From NCBI GenBank assembly GCA_002328835.1, contig DCWN01000007.1:41716-105715 (forward strand): DNA of 64,000 nucleotides. Reading direction: 5' to 3'. The position numbers were made by a program, and so were the translations under genes. Under the pieces are notes generated by a model. It was not told where the DNA came from, did not search any database, and saw nothing but the letters and a program-made list of their open reading frames with translations. Positions 8,967-17,269 of the stretch are shown piece after piece (position 1 is the stretch's first letter; every line of letters starts with the position of its first letter). Source of the stretch: Acidobacteria bacterium UBA2161. GTDB taxonomy: Bacteria; Acidobacteriota; Vicinamibacteria; Vicinamibacterales; UBA823.

Positions 8967-9769
8967 TCAGTTCGGCCTCCGGGCGGTGATCAGGTGCATC
9001 CTCAGATCGAGCTGCAGCTTTCCGTCGCGCGTCAGGCTCTCGCGCTGGCGCCGCCAGTCGGCCAGCGCGGCGTCCCGCTGTGCGGCGTCTACCATGCCGA
9101 TCAGCAGGGAGGCCGGAATGTCCGCCTCCGCCGGCACCGCGACGTCGAGGTCGCACTTCTTGACACCAACATCGTCAAATCCGGCCGAGGTCAATGTCTC
9201 GGTCACGAACGCCGGATCCCCCCACGAGCCAACTCGTTCCATCATGTCGGCGTCCCCCTGCTCAGGCGGCACCATGTACTTCCTGACGACGTGCGCCGGG
9301 TGCCAGACCATCGTGTCCTCCTGCTGCCAGGTGACGAGCCCGACGCGGCCACCCGGTTTCAGGTGACAACAGATGTTTCTCAATGCGGCCACCGGATCGT
9401 CGAAGAACATGATCCCGAACTGGCCAACGCCGCGTCGAACAGACCGCCCGAAAACGGATCGATCTGGGCGTCGGCCAGCGCCAACTCGATATTGCCAAAA
9501 CCGGCCTCCGCTTGACGTCGCTTGGCCAGGGCGAGCATCCCGTCGGGGATGTCGACGCCGGTGACGTGGCCGGTTGGCCCGATCGCCCGCGCCGCCGCCA
9601 GCGTGGTCTTACCACCGCCGCAGGCGACGTCGAGAACGCGCTCACCCGGCTGCAGATTCAGCGCCTCCATGAGCGGCGCGGTCCCCGGGTCGCTGATATG
9701 CTCGGTGCGCGGCCAGGTCTCGGCCACGTCCTGCGCATTCCAGACTTCACGTTGTGCGTCGTTCGCCAT
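8967..9769 (-). pseudogene. UbiE/COQ5-type methyltransferase with a -1 frameshift
   Basis: The start at 9769 follows GGAGAG. The first part has VLDVACGGGKTTLAAA (SAM motif I), then GHVTGVDIPDGMLALAK. At about 9422 the coding frame changes: the upstream frame runs into nonsense after FDAAL while the other frame immediately resumes with FGIMFFDDPVAALRN and HLKPGGRVGLVTWQ, as expected for the family, and continues to the natural end at 8967. Restoring one C in the short C run (GG on the plus strand at 9422-9423) would give one ~267-residue protein. It is either a recent mutation or a single-base sequencing error; with the error corrected it would be an ordinary cytosolic methyltransferase of unknown substrate. 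Confidence 0.8.
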
Positions 9770-9817
9770 CTCTCCGTCTCTCCTCGAGCTGAACTCCTGT
9801 CGTCGTTCGCTGATCGT

Positions 9818-9836
9818 CGCAGGCCTGAAGCCTGCG
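9818..9836. repeat. Short palindrome in intergenic DNA
   Basis: A 7-bp perfect stem, CGCAGGC / GCCTGCG, with a 5-nt loop CTGAA, lies in the 81-nt gap between the methyltransferase pseudogene and the racemase-like gene. Short palindromes of this 'caggcctgaagcctg' type are often dispersed between genes in related genomes (recollection, not checked). A terminator role for the racemase-like gene, which ends at 9851 on the minus strand, is also possible, but there is no T-run. Confidence 0.4.
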
Positions 9837-9850
9837 CCACAAGCTGCGGC

Positions 9851-11098
9851 CTAGACGACCCGCCGATGCAGCAGCGCGTTGAGCTTCGTCATGATCCAGT
9901 AGTCACGCCCGAGGCTTGTCTTGGTCGCGACCGAGATCGGCGTCACGTCGGGATGGTCGGGCCCGACGAGCGTCGCAATGTCGCCGACCTGCACGATCTG
10001 GTCGGATCCGACCTCGATGATCGTATGGTTCGAGCTGATGACGGCGACGACCGGATAGACCCGGTCGCCGACGAGCGCGGCGCAGTTGCCGGCAGCGTCG
10101 CGCGGGTAGCCGTCGGTATGGCCGATCGGAATTGTCGCGACCCAGGTCGGCCGCTCGGCAATGAATTGATGCCCGAAACTGACACCTTCACCTGTCGGGA
10201 TCCGCTCGACCCGTGTGAGGCGGGCCCGCAAACGGAAGGTCGGCCGAATGTCCATGATGTCGGCGCCCGATGCGTCCCGGCGATAGCCATCCAGGCCGTA
10301 GATCGCGCCGCCGGGCCGGATCAGGTCCAGCTCGTGCGTCTCGGGCACGCGGACGATCTGCCCCGACGGCGCGCCGTGCAGGAGTCCGAGTTCGATCCCC
10401 TGGGCCCGCGCCTCCTCGACCGTCCGCTGGAACCGGCGGAGATGCTCGAGGTCGAACTGCGACCCGTCGTCCCGGCGGGCGCCCGAAAACATTGTGAAGG
10501 TCCCTTCGATCCGGACAGCCGGGCTCGCGGCCAGATCGGCGAGCCACGGCAGCGCGCGCGTGTGCGGCATCCCGATCCGGTTCATCCCGGTATCGACCAT
10601 GACGTGAACCGGCACCGGGCTCGATGTGGCCGCCGCCACCCGTTCGATCTCGGCCCGGGCATCGTCCTGGTAGAGCGCCGGCCGGACGCCGTGGCGAACG
10701 ACCTCCTCCATCTCGGTCGGCGAGAGGTGCGCCATCATCAAGATCGGCTTCGTAACGCCGACCGATCGAAGCGCGAGCGCCTCGTCGACACGCACGACGG
10801 CGAGGCCGGAGACCTCGTCCATCGCGTCGAGGATCGGACCGATCTCGCGCAGGCCGATCCCGTTCGCGTTGTTCTTGATGACCGCCATCAGCCGGCAGCC
10901 GGAGAACCGGTTCAGTTGGCGGACGTTGTTCCGGATCGCGTCGGCGATCACCTCGACCCAGGGATCGAAGCTGTCAGGGGCCGGCGTCCGCGCCCAGGGA
11001 TCGGTGACCGTCGCCTGAGCCGCGACTGGTGCCGGTGAGATCGTCGTCGCACCCAGCAGCGCGCCCGTGGAGCTGATGAACCCTCGTCGATTCAGCAT
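9851..11098 (-). CDS. Tat-exported alanine racemase homologue lacking the catalytic Tyr
   Basis: A 415-residue protein; the ATG at 11098 has AGGAGGG just upstream. The leader LNRRGFISSTGALLGATTIS is twin-arginine-like, so the PLP fold would be exported folded. The PLP lysine is present (Lys75 in MAVIKNNANGIG), as are VDTGMNRIG, a Ser in GAPSGQI and the Arg in DLIRPGGAIYG. However, the position of Tyr265 in Geobacillus alanine racemase is Phe308 (VSFGHQF), the usual GYADG is GHTDG, the Tyr four residues after the Lys is Asn, and the C-terminal Met-Asp motif is replaced by SSNHT. Normal two-base racemisation looks unlikely. Decarboxylase-like, one-base or ligand-binding roles are possible. Confidence 0.8.
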   Translation of the reverse strand: MLNRRGFISSTGALLGATTISPAPVAAQATVTDPWARTPAPDSFDPWVEVIADAIRNNVRQLNRFSGCRLMAVIKNNANGIGLREIGPILDAMDEVSGLAVVRVDEALALRSVGVTKPILMMAHLSPTEMEEVVRHGVRPALYQDDARAEIERVAAATSSPVPVHVMVDTGMNRIGMPHTRALPWLADLAASPAVRIEGTFTMFSGARRDDGSQFDLEHLRRFQRTVEEARAQGIELGLLHGAPSGQIVRVPETHELDLIRPGGAIYGLDGYRRDASGADIMDIRPTFRLRARLTRVERIPTGEGVSFGHQFIAERPTWVATIPIGHTDGYPRDAAGNCAALVGDRVYPVVAVISSNHTIIEVGSDQIVQVGDIATLVGPDHPDVTPISVATKTSLGRDYWIMTKLNALLHRRVV

Positions 11099-11117
11099 CT
11101 CTCTCCCTCCTCTAGCA

Positions 11118-11543
11118 CTAGCCCGAACGCGACTCCGTCGCCAGGTAGAACGCGGCGGCGGCCGCCGTGAAGACTGAAAAATCGAGCGGCGCCTTGACGC
11201 CCATCGCCGCGGCCATGCTCAGGGCGAAGATCGTCAGCAGGACGCCGCTCGCCAACGCCACCTCGCGCAGCTTGACGCCGATCAGGAGCGCCGCACCGAG
11301 CAGGGCCTCCGCCAAGGTCGCTGTCCAGGCCGCGACCGGCACCAGCATCGCCGGCAGGTACCAGACCAGCGTCGCCGTGTAGGCCTCGAAGCGATCCCAA
11401 CTACCCCACGCCACGTTCGGATCGCCGACCTCGCCCCAGATCCCGAAGCGGTCGGCGACCGCCGAAAGGAACGCCGCACCCAGCGCGACGCGCACGAACA
11501 CGATCGCGGCTGTCCGGAGCGTCCCGGCGGCGAACCTGATCAT
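11118..11543 (-). CDS. DoxX-like membrane protein
   Basis: 141 residues with four hydrophobic segments (roughly 10-30, 57-75, 77-112 and 118-136). The opening TAAIVFVRVALGAAFLSAVA and the later ATLAEALLGAALLIG resemble DoxX/SURF4-type proteins, possible quinone- or redox-linked membrane subunits. GGGGGAG precedes the ATG at 11543, and that start overlaps the TGA of the Sel1 gene (ATGA). It therefore belongs to the operon that starts with the esterase remnant at 12519 and may continue into the racemase-like gene 20 nt downstream. Confidence 0.8.
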   Translation of the reverse strand: MIRFAAGTLRTAAIVFVRVALGAAFLSAVADRFGIWGEVGDPNVAWGSWDRFEAYTATLVWYLPAMLVPVAAWTATLAEALLGAALLIGVKLREVALASGVLLTIFALSMAAAMGVKAPLDFSVFTAAAAAFYLATESRSG

Positions 11544-12133
11544 CGCTCCCCCACCGGCTTCCATTCCGCGGCACGCCGCTCGGCCTCGGCGATCTGATCC
11601 GCGGTCAGGCGCTCCGCAAGCTCGTCCCGCTTCGCCGAAAAGAGGCGCTTCGAAAAGTCGGCCGTCGTTCCAGCGACCGCGAGCTCGAGCCACATATATG
11701 CCGCAACCTCGTCCTTCTCGATGCCCGCGCCGTACTCGTACATGTAGGCAAGGCCGGCCTGCGCCGGCGGATAGCCCTGGTCGGCGGCCAGCCGGTACCA
11801 TCGCGCGGCGGCTTCGTCGTTCTCGCTTGCGCCCTCGACGCCACGGTTTCGGAAGTACATCAACCCCAGGTTGTACTGCGCCGGCCCGTACCCCTGCTCC
11901 GCCGACAGGCGGACCCATCGCAGCGCCTCCACCTCATCTTTCTCAACGCCGCGGCCGGCGTAGTACCGGCTGCCCAGTTCGTTTTGGGCGGCCGGGTCCC
12001 CCTGCTCGGCACGCGCCGTCAACTCCTCGGGGAGCTGCGCCGCGCCGACCGCCGCGGCCCACGCGGTAAGCACGATCGCAGAAAGAACGAGGCGCGTGCC
12101 GGAGTTCAGGCTCAACGAGCCGCCCCGCCCCAC
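11540..12133 (-). CDS. Exported Sel1-repeat (SLR) protein
   Basis: Up to 197 residues. The leader LVLSAIVLTAWAAAVGAAQL is a signal peptide. Three Sel1-like repeats follow, with DPAAQNELGSRYYAGRGVEK, YGPAQYNLGLMYFRNRGVEG and YPPAQAGLAYMYEYGAGIEK. Such alpha-solenoids mediate protein contacts in the periplasm. The start is uncertain: a GTG at 12133 gives the full length, but a TTG at 12115 overlaps the upstream stop as TTGA, the same coupling style seen elsewhere in this operon, and is equally plausible. Confidence 0.8.
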   Translation of the reverse strand: MGRGGSLSLNSGTRLVLSAIVLTAWAAAVGAAQLPEELTARAEQGDPAAQNELGSRYYAGRGVEKDEVEALRWVRLSAEQGYGPAQYNLGLMYFRNRGVEGASENDEAAARWYRLAADQGYPPAQAGLAYMYEYGAGIEKDEVAAYMWLELAVAGTTADFSKRLFSAKRDELAERLTADQIAEAERRAAEWKPVGER

Positions 12134-12519
12134 TGTTCCAGTATCCAGTCGCCGGCCGCGCGCAGCGGATCGACGTAGCCGCCCATCGTGAAGTGCCCGA
12201 TGCCGCGAAGCTCGGTGAACCAGACCGGGTGGCTGCGGCCCTGGAGCGCGTCCCAGCTCCGCAAGGCCGGCTCGGCGATCTGCCGCATGAACCCTTCACC
12301 ATAGTACGGCGTCCGGCCGCCCCCAGGATGCAGCGCCAGGACCAGCGGCCGGGGATTGCTCACGTCGTAGCCGGACGGCACCGAGATCGCGTAGCGCATC
12401 CCGTCGGGCGCCGGCTCTGGAAAGACGAGCCGCTGGACGTCCGGGGATTGGGCAGGAAGCGAGGCAACCGCCGCGACAAAGAGGCCTGCGGCCAGGCACG
12501 CGCTTGGATTCATCGGCAT
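12112..12519 (-). pseudogene. Exported polyhydroxybutyrate-depolymerase-like esterase with internal deletion
   Basis: 135 codons in one open frame. The first ~85 residues are a signal peptide followed by YAISVPSGYDVSNPRPLVLA and LHPGGGRTPYYGEGFM, the N-terminal half of an esterase or depolymerase-like alpha/beta hydrolase with its oxyanion HPGG motif. The last ~35 residues are the C-terminal His loop, TELRGIGHFTMGGYVDPL, and the final helix. Between them, after LRSWDAL, the nucleophile elbow (GxSxG) and the catalytic Asp loop are missing; the family usually has roughly 250-300 residues. The join preserves the frame, so a short protein may still be made, but it cannot be catalytic. Confidence 0.7.
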
Positions 12520-12555
12520 TGGAAACCTTGGGATTATAGTCAGAATAGAGAATCG

Positions 12556-13575
12556 ATGGCCGAAGCCCCCCCCTACGCCGCCTGGGAACGACGGAGCCGA
12601 CGCTGGGCAATCGCCTTCGCCGCGCTGACCCTCCTCGTCTCAGGCCTTGTCGCCCTGGCGCTCATCGAAACCGGCCGGCCGGCTGGTCCGACCTGGCTGC
12701 TGACGTTCGTCCCTCCGCTTGGTGTCTACGTCTGGCAGACCGCCAAGATCCGCAGCCGTCGAGCGATTCTGCACGAGCCGTTCCCCCGGGAGTGGGAAGC
12801 GGTGCTGCAGCGCGACGTCGTCTTCTTCCGGGCGCTCGACGCTGACGGCCAGCGGCGATTCCGCCGAGACCTCCAGGTGTTCGTCGGCGAGAAGCGGATC
12901 ACCGGCATCCGCGTGCCGCTGGACGACACGACCCGCGTCCTGGCCGCGGCGTCTGCCGTCATCCCGATCTTCGGATTTCCCGACTGGGAGTGGGATCAGA
13001 TCAGCGAGGTGCTGGTCTACCCGACCCGGTTCGACGGCGACTTCGAGTTCGGCGACCAGCAGGGGAAGAACATCCTCGGGATGGTCGGCACCGGCAGCCT
13101 GAACCGGGTGATGATCCTGTCGAAACCCGATCTCGTCCGCGGCTTCCGGAACGCCACGGACAAGCGGAACGTCGGTGTCCACGAGTTCGCCCATCTGGTC
13201 GACAAGTCCGACGGCCGGATCGACGGCATCCCCGGTGTCGGGCTCGAGCGCGACGCCGTCGAGCCGTGGATCGATCTCGTCCGGCGGAAGATGGCGGAGA
13301 TCGACGACGGTCGATCTGACATCAACCGCTACGCCCTGACGAACGAAGCCGAGTTCTTCGCGGTGACGTCGGAGTACTTCTTCGAGCGGCCGGGCACGAT
13401 GCGCCGGAAACACCCGGAGCTGTACGCGACGATGGAGCGGGTGTTCGGCCAGGATCTCAAGACGCGCGCCAAGGCGATCCGACGCGAGCTGAAGCGCGGA
13501 CGGGTGAAGTTCGGGCGGAACTCGCCCTGCCCCTGCGGCAGTGGGAAGAAGTTCAAGAAGTGCTGCCGGCAGTGA
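12556..13575 (+). CDS. MtfA-family (M90) metallopeptidase with N-terminal membrane segment and SEC-C zinc motif
   Basis: 339 residues from the ATG at 12556. A transmembrane segment spans about 17-38, and a second hydrophobic stretch about 44-60. The MtfA/DgsA-type zinc site is HEFAH at residues 209-213 with the downstream NEAEFFAV around 263-270 supplying the third ligand. The C-terminus (320-337) is a SEC-C motif, RNSPCPCGSGKKFKKCC, which binds zinc and often mediates contact with SecB or ribosomal partners. E. coli MtfA is cytosolic and acts on the Mlc repressor; here the added anchor and SEC-C tail differ from that protein. It overlaps the convergent small membrane gene by 23 nt. Confidence 0.85.
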   Translation: MAEAPPYAAWERRSRRWAIAFAALTLLVSGLVALALIETGRPAGPTWLLTFVPPLGVYVWQTAKIRSRRAILHEPFPREWEAVLQRDVVFFRALDADGQRRFRRDLQVFVGEKRITGIRVPLDDTTRVLAAASAVIPIFGFPDWEWDQISEVLVYPTRFDGDFEFGDQQGKNILGMVGTGSLNRVMILSKPDLVRGFRNATDKRNVGVHEFAHLVDKSDGRIDGIPGVGLERDAVEPWIDLVRRKMAEIDDGRSDINRYALTNEAEFFAVTSEYFFERPGTMRRKHPELYATMERVFGQDLKTRAKAIRRELKRGRVKFGRNSPCPCGSGKKFKKCCRQ

Positions 13576-13756
13576 CGGAGCAGGCCGCGGCGCCGGCCCC
13601 CGTCTCGCCCTTGCCCAGCATCAGACCGATGACGGCGCCGCCGATCCCAAAGTAGATCTCGGCCAGCGGTGGATCGACCACCGTGATCGTCAGGTTCTGA
13701 ATGTTCGTCATCGAGTACATCCCGAAGTCGATCCCGACGGCCAGCAGGAGCCCCAC
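13553..13756 (-). CDS. Small integral membrane protein, possibly N-terminally truncated
   Basis: 67 residues from a GTG at 13756. Two hydrophobic helices are visible (GLLLAVGIDFGMYSM and IYFGIGGAVIGLMLG). The frame is open further upstream for about 40 codons, including a third hydrophobic stretch (YAALLTLFLGWAG), but a TGA lies just before it and no normal start codon is found there, so the real gene may have lost its 5' end. The C-terminus overlaps the end of the MtfA-like gene. Function unknown. Confidence 0.45.
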   Translation of the reverse strand: MGLLLAVGIDFGMYSMTNIQNLTITVVDPPLAEIYFGIGGAVIGLMLGKGETGAGAAACSVTAGSTS

Positions 13757-13882
13757 GAGCCCGGCCGCCTTGAAGCCGGCGGCCGGTGTCTTGGCCCCCG
13801 CCCAGCCGAGGAAGAGGGTAAGCAGCGCCGCGTATCGAGGAACGAACGGGCGTCTGTTCGGAACGACGAAACGACGTCAGAG

Positions 13883-15934
13883 TCAGGGCAGCCGGAGCGC
13901 CACCAGGGCCCCTGGATGGCGGAGGCTGGCGATCTGGACGACGATGAACTGCTGACCGTCGTGGCGGTAGGTCATCATGCCGTACTGGCCCGGCGCCGGC
14001 AGCTCGACGATCCCCGCGGGCGCGCCCGTCCGCTTGTCGATGGCACGCAGCAGCGGTTGCCCGGCGGTGCCTTCGGCATGAATCAGCAGGCTGCCGGTGA
14101 CCATCGTGACCGGATGCGACGTCACCCCGGTCGTGGGTAGCTCGACGCCCTGCAACGCCGGATGGTTCTTGATCCGCTCCGGCGTGTCACCGTTCGGGAT
14201 CCACCAGAGGTGTTCGCCGGTGTTCATGTCGATCGCCGTGATCCGGCTGTAGGGTGGCTTGAAGATCGGCAGACCCTGCGGGCCGCGGAAGTCGCCCCGG
14301 TTCGCCACGGCGAAATCGGCGATCGTCTTGCCGGTCGTCATCGGATCGTCCGGTTCGTCGATCTGCTGGCCGGGGACGATGTTCTCCGAGCGGCACCCGG
14401 TCAGCGAGCCGACGTAAAGGATGCCCGTCTCCGGGTCGGCCGCTGTCGGGCCAAAGATGTTGGTCGCACCGCTCGGACAGCTGACGAACGAGCGCAGGCC
14501 GGAGGGATGGTCCGGCTGGATCGGCGGATTGAAGATCGGCCCGATCCGGTAGTGCGCGACGATCTCCAGCGCCTGCTGTCGCAGTTCCGGGGTGAAATCG
14601 ATCAGATCGTCCTCGGTCAGCCCCTGCATGTCGTAGGGCAACGGTCGGGTCGGAAACGGCTGCGTGGGCGACAGTCGCTCGCCCGGCACCTCCGACTCGG
14701 GCACCTCCCGCTCTTCGATCGGCCAGACCGGCTCGCCAGTCTCCCGGTTGAACGTGTAGGCCCAGGCTTGCTTCGTCGTCTGGACGACGATCGGCGTCGG
14801 CTCCCCGTCGACGTTGACATTCATGAGCACGGGTGCCGTCGGATTGTCGAAGTTCCAGATATCGTGGTGGACCATCTGGAAGTGCCACGCCCGCTCACCC
14901 GTCTCGACGTCCAGCGCGAGCAAGCTCGTCCCGAACAGATTGTCGCCAGGCCGGAACCCGCCGTAGAAATCGATCGTCGGCGGATTGGTCGGAATGTAGA
15001 CGAGGCCCCGCTCCGGATCGGCCGACATCGGCGCCCACGACGAGACGTCGCCAGTCGTCCGCCAGGCGTCGTTCTCCCAGGTCTCGTGACCGAACTCCCC
15101 GGGCCGAGGGATCACGTGAAACTTCCAGAGATGTTCGCCGGTCCGGACGTCGTAGGCCAGGATGTCGCCGGGGATGTTCTCGGTGCGGGTCTGGTAGTAG
15201 CCCTGCTCGTGGACGTTGCTCACGATGACGACGCCACCAACCACGATCGGCGGGGACGAGCTAGCGATGTTGCCGAGATCCCTCGGGATTCCGTGATCAG
15301 GGTCGTAGGTGTAGCCCGACTCGAGCCACGGGTCCCAGTCGGCCACGAGATCGGGCAGCAGGTCAATGACGCCGCTATCGGGGAAACCGGGCAGCGGCAC
15401 GGCCTGCCCCCAGTTCTCCAGATGCCGTCCGCTCTTGGCGTCGAGCGCGTGCAGGAAGAACGCTGGGCTGCTCGTGAGAATCACCCCCCGGCCGTCCACC
15501 TCGGCGTAGGCCACCCCCTTGCCGTAGTTATTCCGCATCCCGCGGTCGTAGCGCGTGGTGTGCGGCTCGCGATAGGTCCAGATCGTCTCGCCGGTCGCCG
15601 GGTCGATCGCGGCAACTGTGCGGCGCCGGCCGGCCACGGTGTAGAGCAGGCCATCGACGTAGATCGGCGTCGAACGGAACAGATGGTCGACGATGGGACC
15701 GAAGTTGTCGCCCCGCCAGACCCAGGCCACCTCGAGATCTTCGAAATTGCTCGCATCGATCTGAGCCAGCGGCGAGTAGCGCGTGTGCCAGGCGTCGCCG
15801 CCAATGTAGCGCCACTCGCCTTCCGGATTGTCACGATCCTGAGCGATGGAGAGCGCGGGCAGGCCGACCACGAAGGCCAGGGCAAGCAGCCACCACCTGA
15901 AGCTGGCGAGAGGGCGGGTAGGGGTCTTCGGCAT
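13883..15934 (-). CDS. Exported PQQ-dependent dehydrogenase (glucose dehydrogenase-like)
   Basis: 683 residues. The ATG at 15934 is preceded by GGAGG at 8 nt; ATGs upstream lack a site. The signal segment is WWLLALAFVVGLPALSIAQ. The protein opens with EWRYIGGDAWHTRYSPLAQI, the standard start of the quinoprotein propeller. It contains eight-blade W-motifs such as AIDPATGETIWTYR and YDVRTGEHLWKF, and the pattern VSCPSGATNIFGPTAADPET corresponds to the PQQ-adjacent GGxNW region. It is close to membrane-free glucose or sorbosone-type dehydrogenases and lacks a C-terminal haem domain, so electrons must go to a separate acceptor. Substrate unknown; probably a sugar or sugar alcohol. Confidence 0.87.
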   Translation of the reverse strand: MPKTPTRPLASFRWWLLALAFVVGLPALSIAQDRDNPEGEWRYIGGDAWHTRYSPLAQIDASNFEDLEVAWVWRGDNFGPIVDHLFRSTPIYVDGLLYTVAGRRRTVAAIDPATGETIWTYREPHTTRYDRGMRNNYGKGVAYAEVDGRGVILTSSPAFFLHALDAKSGRHLENWGQAVPLPGFPDSGVIDLLPDLVADWDPWLESGYTYDPDHGIPRDLGNIASSSPPIVVGGVVIVSNVHEQGYYQTRTENIPGDILAYDVRTGEHLWKFHVIPRPGEFGHETWENDAWRTTGDVSSWAPMSADPERGLVYIPTNPPTIDFYGGFRPGDNLFGTSLLALDVETGERAWHFQMVHHDIWNFDNPTAPVLMNVNVDGEPTPIVVQTTKQAWAYTFNRETGEPVWPIEEREVPESEVPGERLSPTQPFPTRPLPYDMQGLTEDDLIDFTPELRQQALEIVAHYRIGPIFNPPIQPDHPSGLRSFVSCPSGATNIFGPTAADPETGILYVGSLTGCRSENIVPGQQIDEPDDPMTTGKTIADFAVANRGDFRGPQGLPIFKPPYSRITAIDMNTGEHLWWIPNGDTPERIKNHPALQGVELPTTGVTSHPVTMVTGSLLIHAEGTAGQPLLRAIDKRTGAPAGIVELPAPGQYGMMTYRHDGQQFIVVQIASLRHPGALVALRLP

Positions 15935-15998
15935 CGTTCGGTCCTCCATCGACCCGGTCATCTTACTCTCGCCGCGGCGCGGGGGGTTGCCGCGGGTC

Positions 15999-16004
15999 TA
16001 TAAT
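15999..16004 (+). promoter_or_regulatory. Candidate -10 box (TATAAT)
   Basis: A perfect TATAAT lies 25 nt before the ATG at 16030, in the divergent gap between the PQQ dehydrogenase and the hydrolase lipoprotein. No convincing -35 is seen at 16-18 nt. Confidence 0.45.
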
Positions 16005-16029
16005 CTGACCGTTCTCTGGACCAGGCCTG

Positions 16030-17247
16030 ATGGCGCTCGAACGACGCAGCGGGACGGGAGCAGGAATCGCGCGGGCCCTCTGTCTGGCCGCACTTCTCTC
16101 GGCCTGCGGTCAGCCCGAACCGGCGCCAGCACCGGCGGGTGACACGCCGGCACACGAACTCAGACAGGGCTATTTCTTCACCGAGAACGAAGCGCGAGCG
16201 GAACTGGCCCGCTACACCGACAGCTACGCCACGCTCGGCGAGTGGCGCGCACGCGCGGCACTGATCCGCGACGGGATCCTGGCCGGCGCCGGCCTCGACC
16301 CCCTGCCAGAGAGGACACCGCTCAAGCCGCTGTTCGACGACCGGCGGGAGCACGACGGCTATTCCGTCGAGGACGTCGCCTTCGAGAGTTTGCCCGGTGT
16401 GTTCGTCACCGGCAGCCTCTATCGCCCAGTCGGCGACGGCCCCTACCCCGGCATCCTCAGCCCGCACGGCCACTGGGAGAACCCCGACGACTACGGCCGC
16501 TACCGGCCCGACATGCAACTGCGCACGGCGACGCTGGCGCGAATGGGCGCGGTGGTCTTGACGTACGACATGGTCGGCTACGGCGAGCTGCGCGAGATCG
16601 GCTGGGTCCACGAGCATCCGAAGACGCTGGCGCTGCAACTGTGGAACAGCATCCGCGGCGTCGATTTCCTGACCTCGCTCGACGAGGTCGACGCCGACCG
16701 GATCGCCGCCACCGGCGCGTCGGGCGGCGGCACGCAGACGTTCCTGCTAACCGCCGTCGACGATCGCGTCGCGGTGTCGGTGCCGGTCGTCCAGGTCTCG
16801 GCGCACTTCTTCGGCGGCTGTGTCGGCGAGAGCGGGATGCCGATCCACGTCAGGCCGACGCATGAGACCAACAACGTCGAGATCGCCGCGCTGGCCGCGC
16901 CCCGGCCGCAACTGCTGATCTCTGACGGCGACGACTGGACCCAAAACACGCCCGACGTCGAGTTCCCGTACATCCGCAACGTCTACCGGCTGCACGACGC
17001 TGCCGGGTTGGTCGACAACCTGCACCTCCCCGACGAGGTGCACGATTACGGCCCGGCGAAGCGGAACGGCGCCTACGCTTTTCTCGCGGAGCATCTCGGC
17101 CTCTCGCTCGAAGCAGTCACCGCGGCCGCCGGGGCGATCGACGAGCGTGGCGTCGCGATCGAACCGGAGGTGACGCTGCACGTCTTCAACGCCGACCATC
17201 CGGTGCCGCCGCATGTGGTCCGGACGAACGACGACGTGCGCTGGTAG
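16030..17247 (+). CDS. Alpha/beta-hydrolase lipoprotein (acetyl-xylan-esterase-like)
   Basis: 405 residues. The lipobox LLSAC gives an N-terminal lipoprotein. The hydrolase domain has a nucleophile elbow GASGGG in RIAATGASGGGTQTFLL, a preceding PHGHWE oxyanion-type loop and a late acid and His region (LISDGDDWTQNTP, then DEVHDYGP). It belongs to the large family of exported esterases related to acetyl-xylan esterase and dienelactone hydrolase that is abundant in Acidobacteriota and Planctomycetota. Probable role: deacylation of plant polysaccharide or other esters at the cell surface. The next gene starts 22 nt downstream on the same strand. Confidence 0.82.
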   Translation: MALERRSGTGAGIARALCLAALLSACGQPEPAPAPAGDTPAHELRQGYFFTENEARAELARYTDSYATLGEWRARAALIRDGILAGAGLDPLPERTPLKPLFDDRREHDGYSVEDVAFESLPGVFVTGSLYRPVGDGPYPGILSPHGHWENPDDYGRYRPDMQLRTATLARMGAVVLTYDMVGYGELREIGWVHEHPKTLALQLWNSIRGVDFLTSLDEVDADRIAATGASGGGTQTFLLTAVDDRVAVSVPVVQVSAHFFGGCVGESGMPIHVRPTHETNNVEIAALAAPRPQLLISDGDDWTQNTPDVEFPYIRNVYRLHDAAGLVDNLHLPDEVHDYGPAKRNGAYAFLAEHLGLSLEAVTAAAGAIDERGVAIEPEVTLHVFNADHPVPPHVVRTNDDVRW

Positions 17248-17269
17248 ACCCCGGCGGAAGGAACCCGAC

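Noticed and set aside
9512..11038. 508-codon plus-strand frame over the racemase-like gene
   Set aside because: Antisense shadow with Arg, Asp and His-rich translation; the minus-strand gene has clear motifs and ribosome site.
14162..16003. 613-codon plus-strand frame
   Set aside because: Antisense of the PQQ dehydrogenase; no recognisable motifs.
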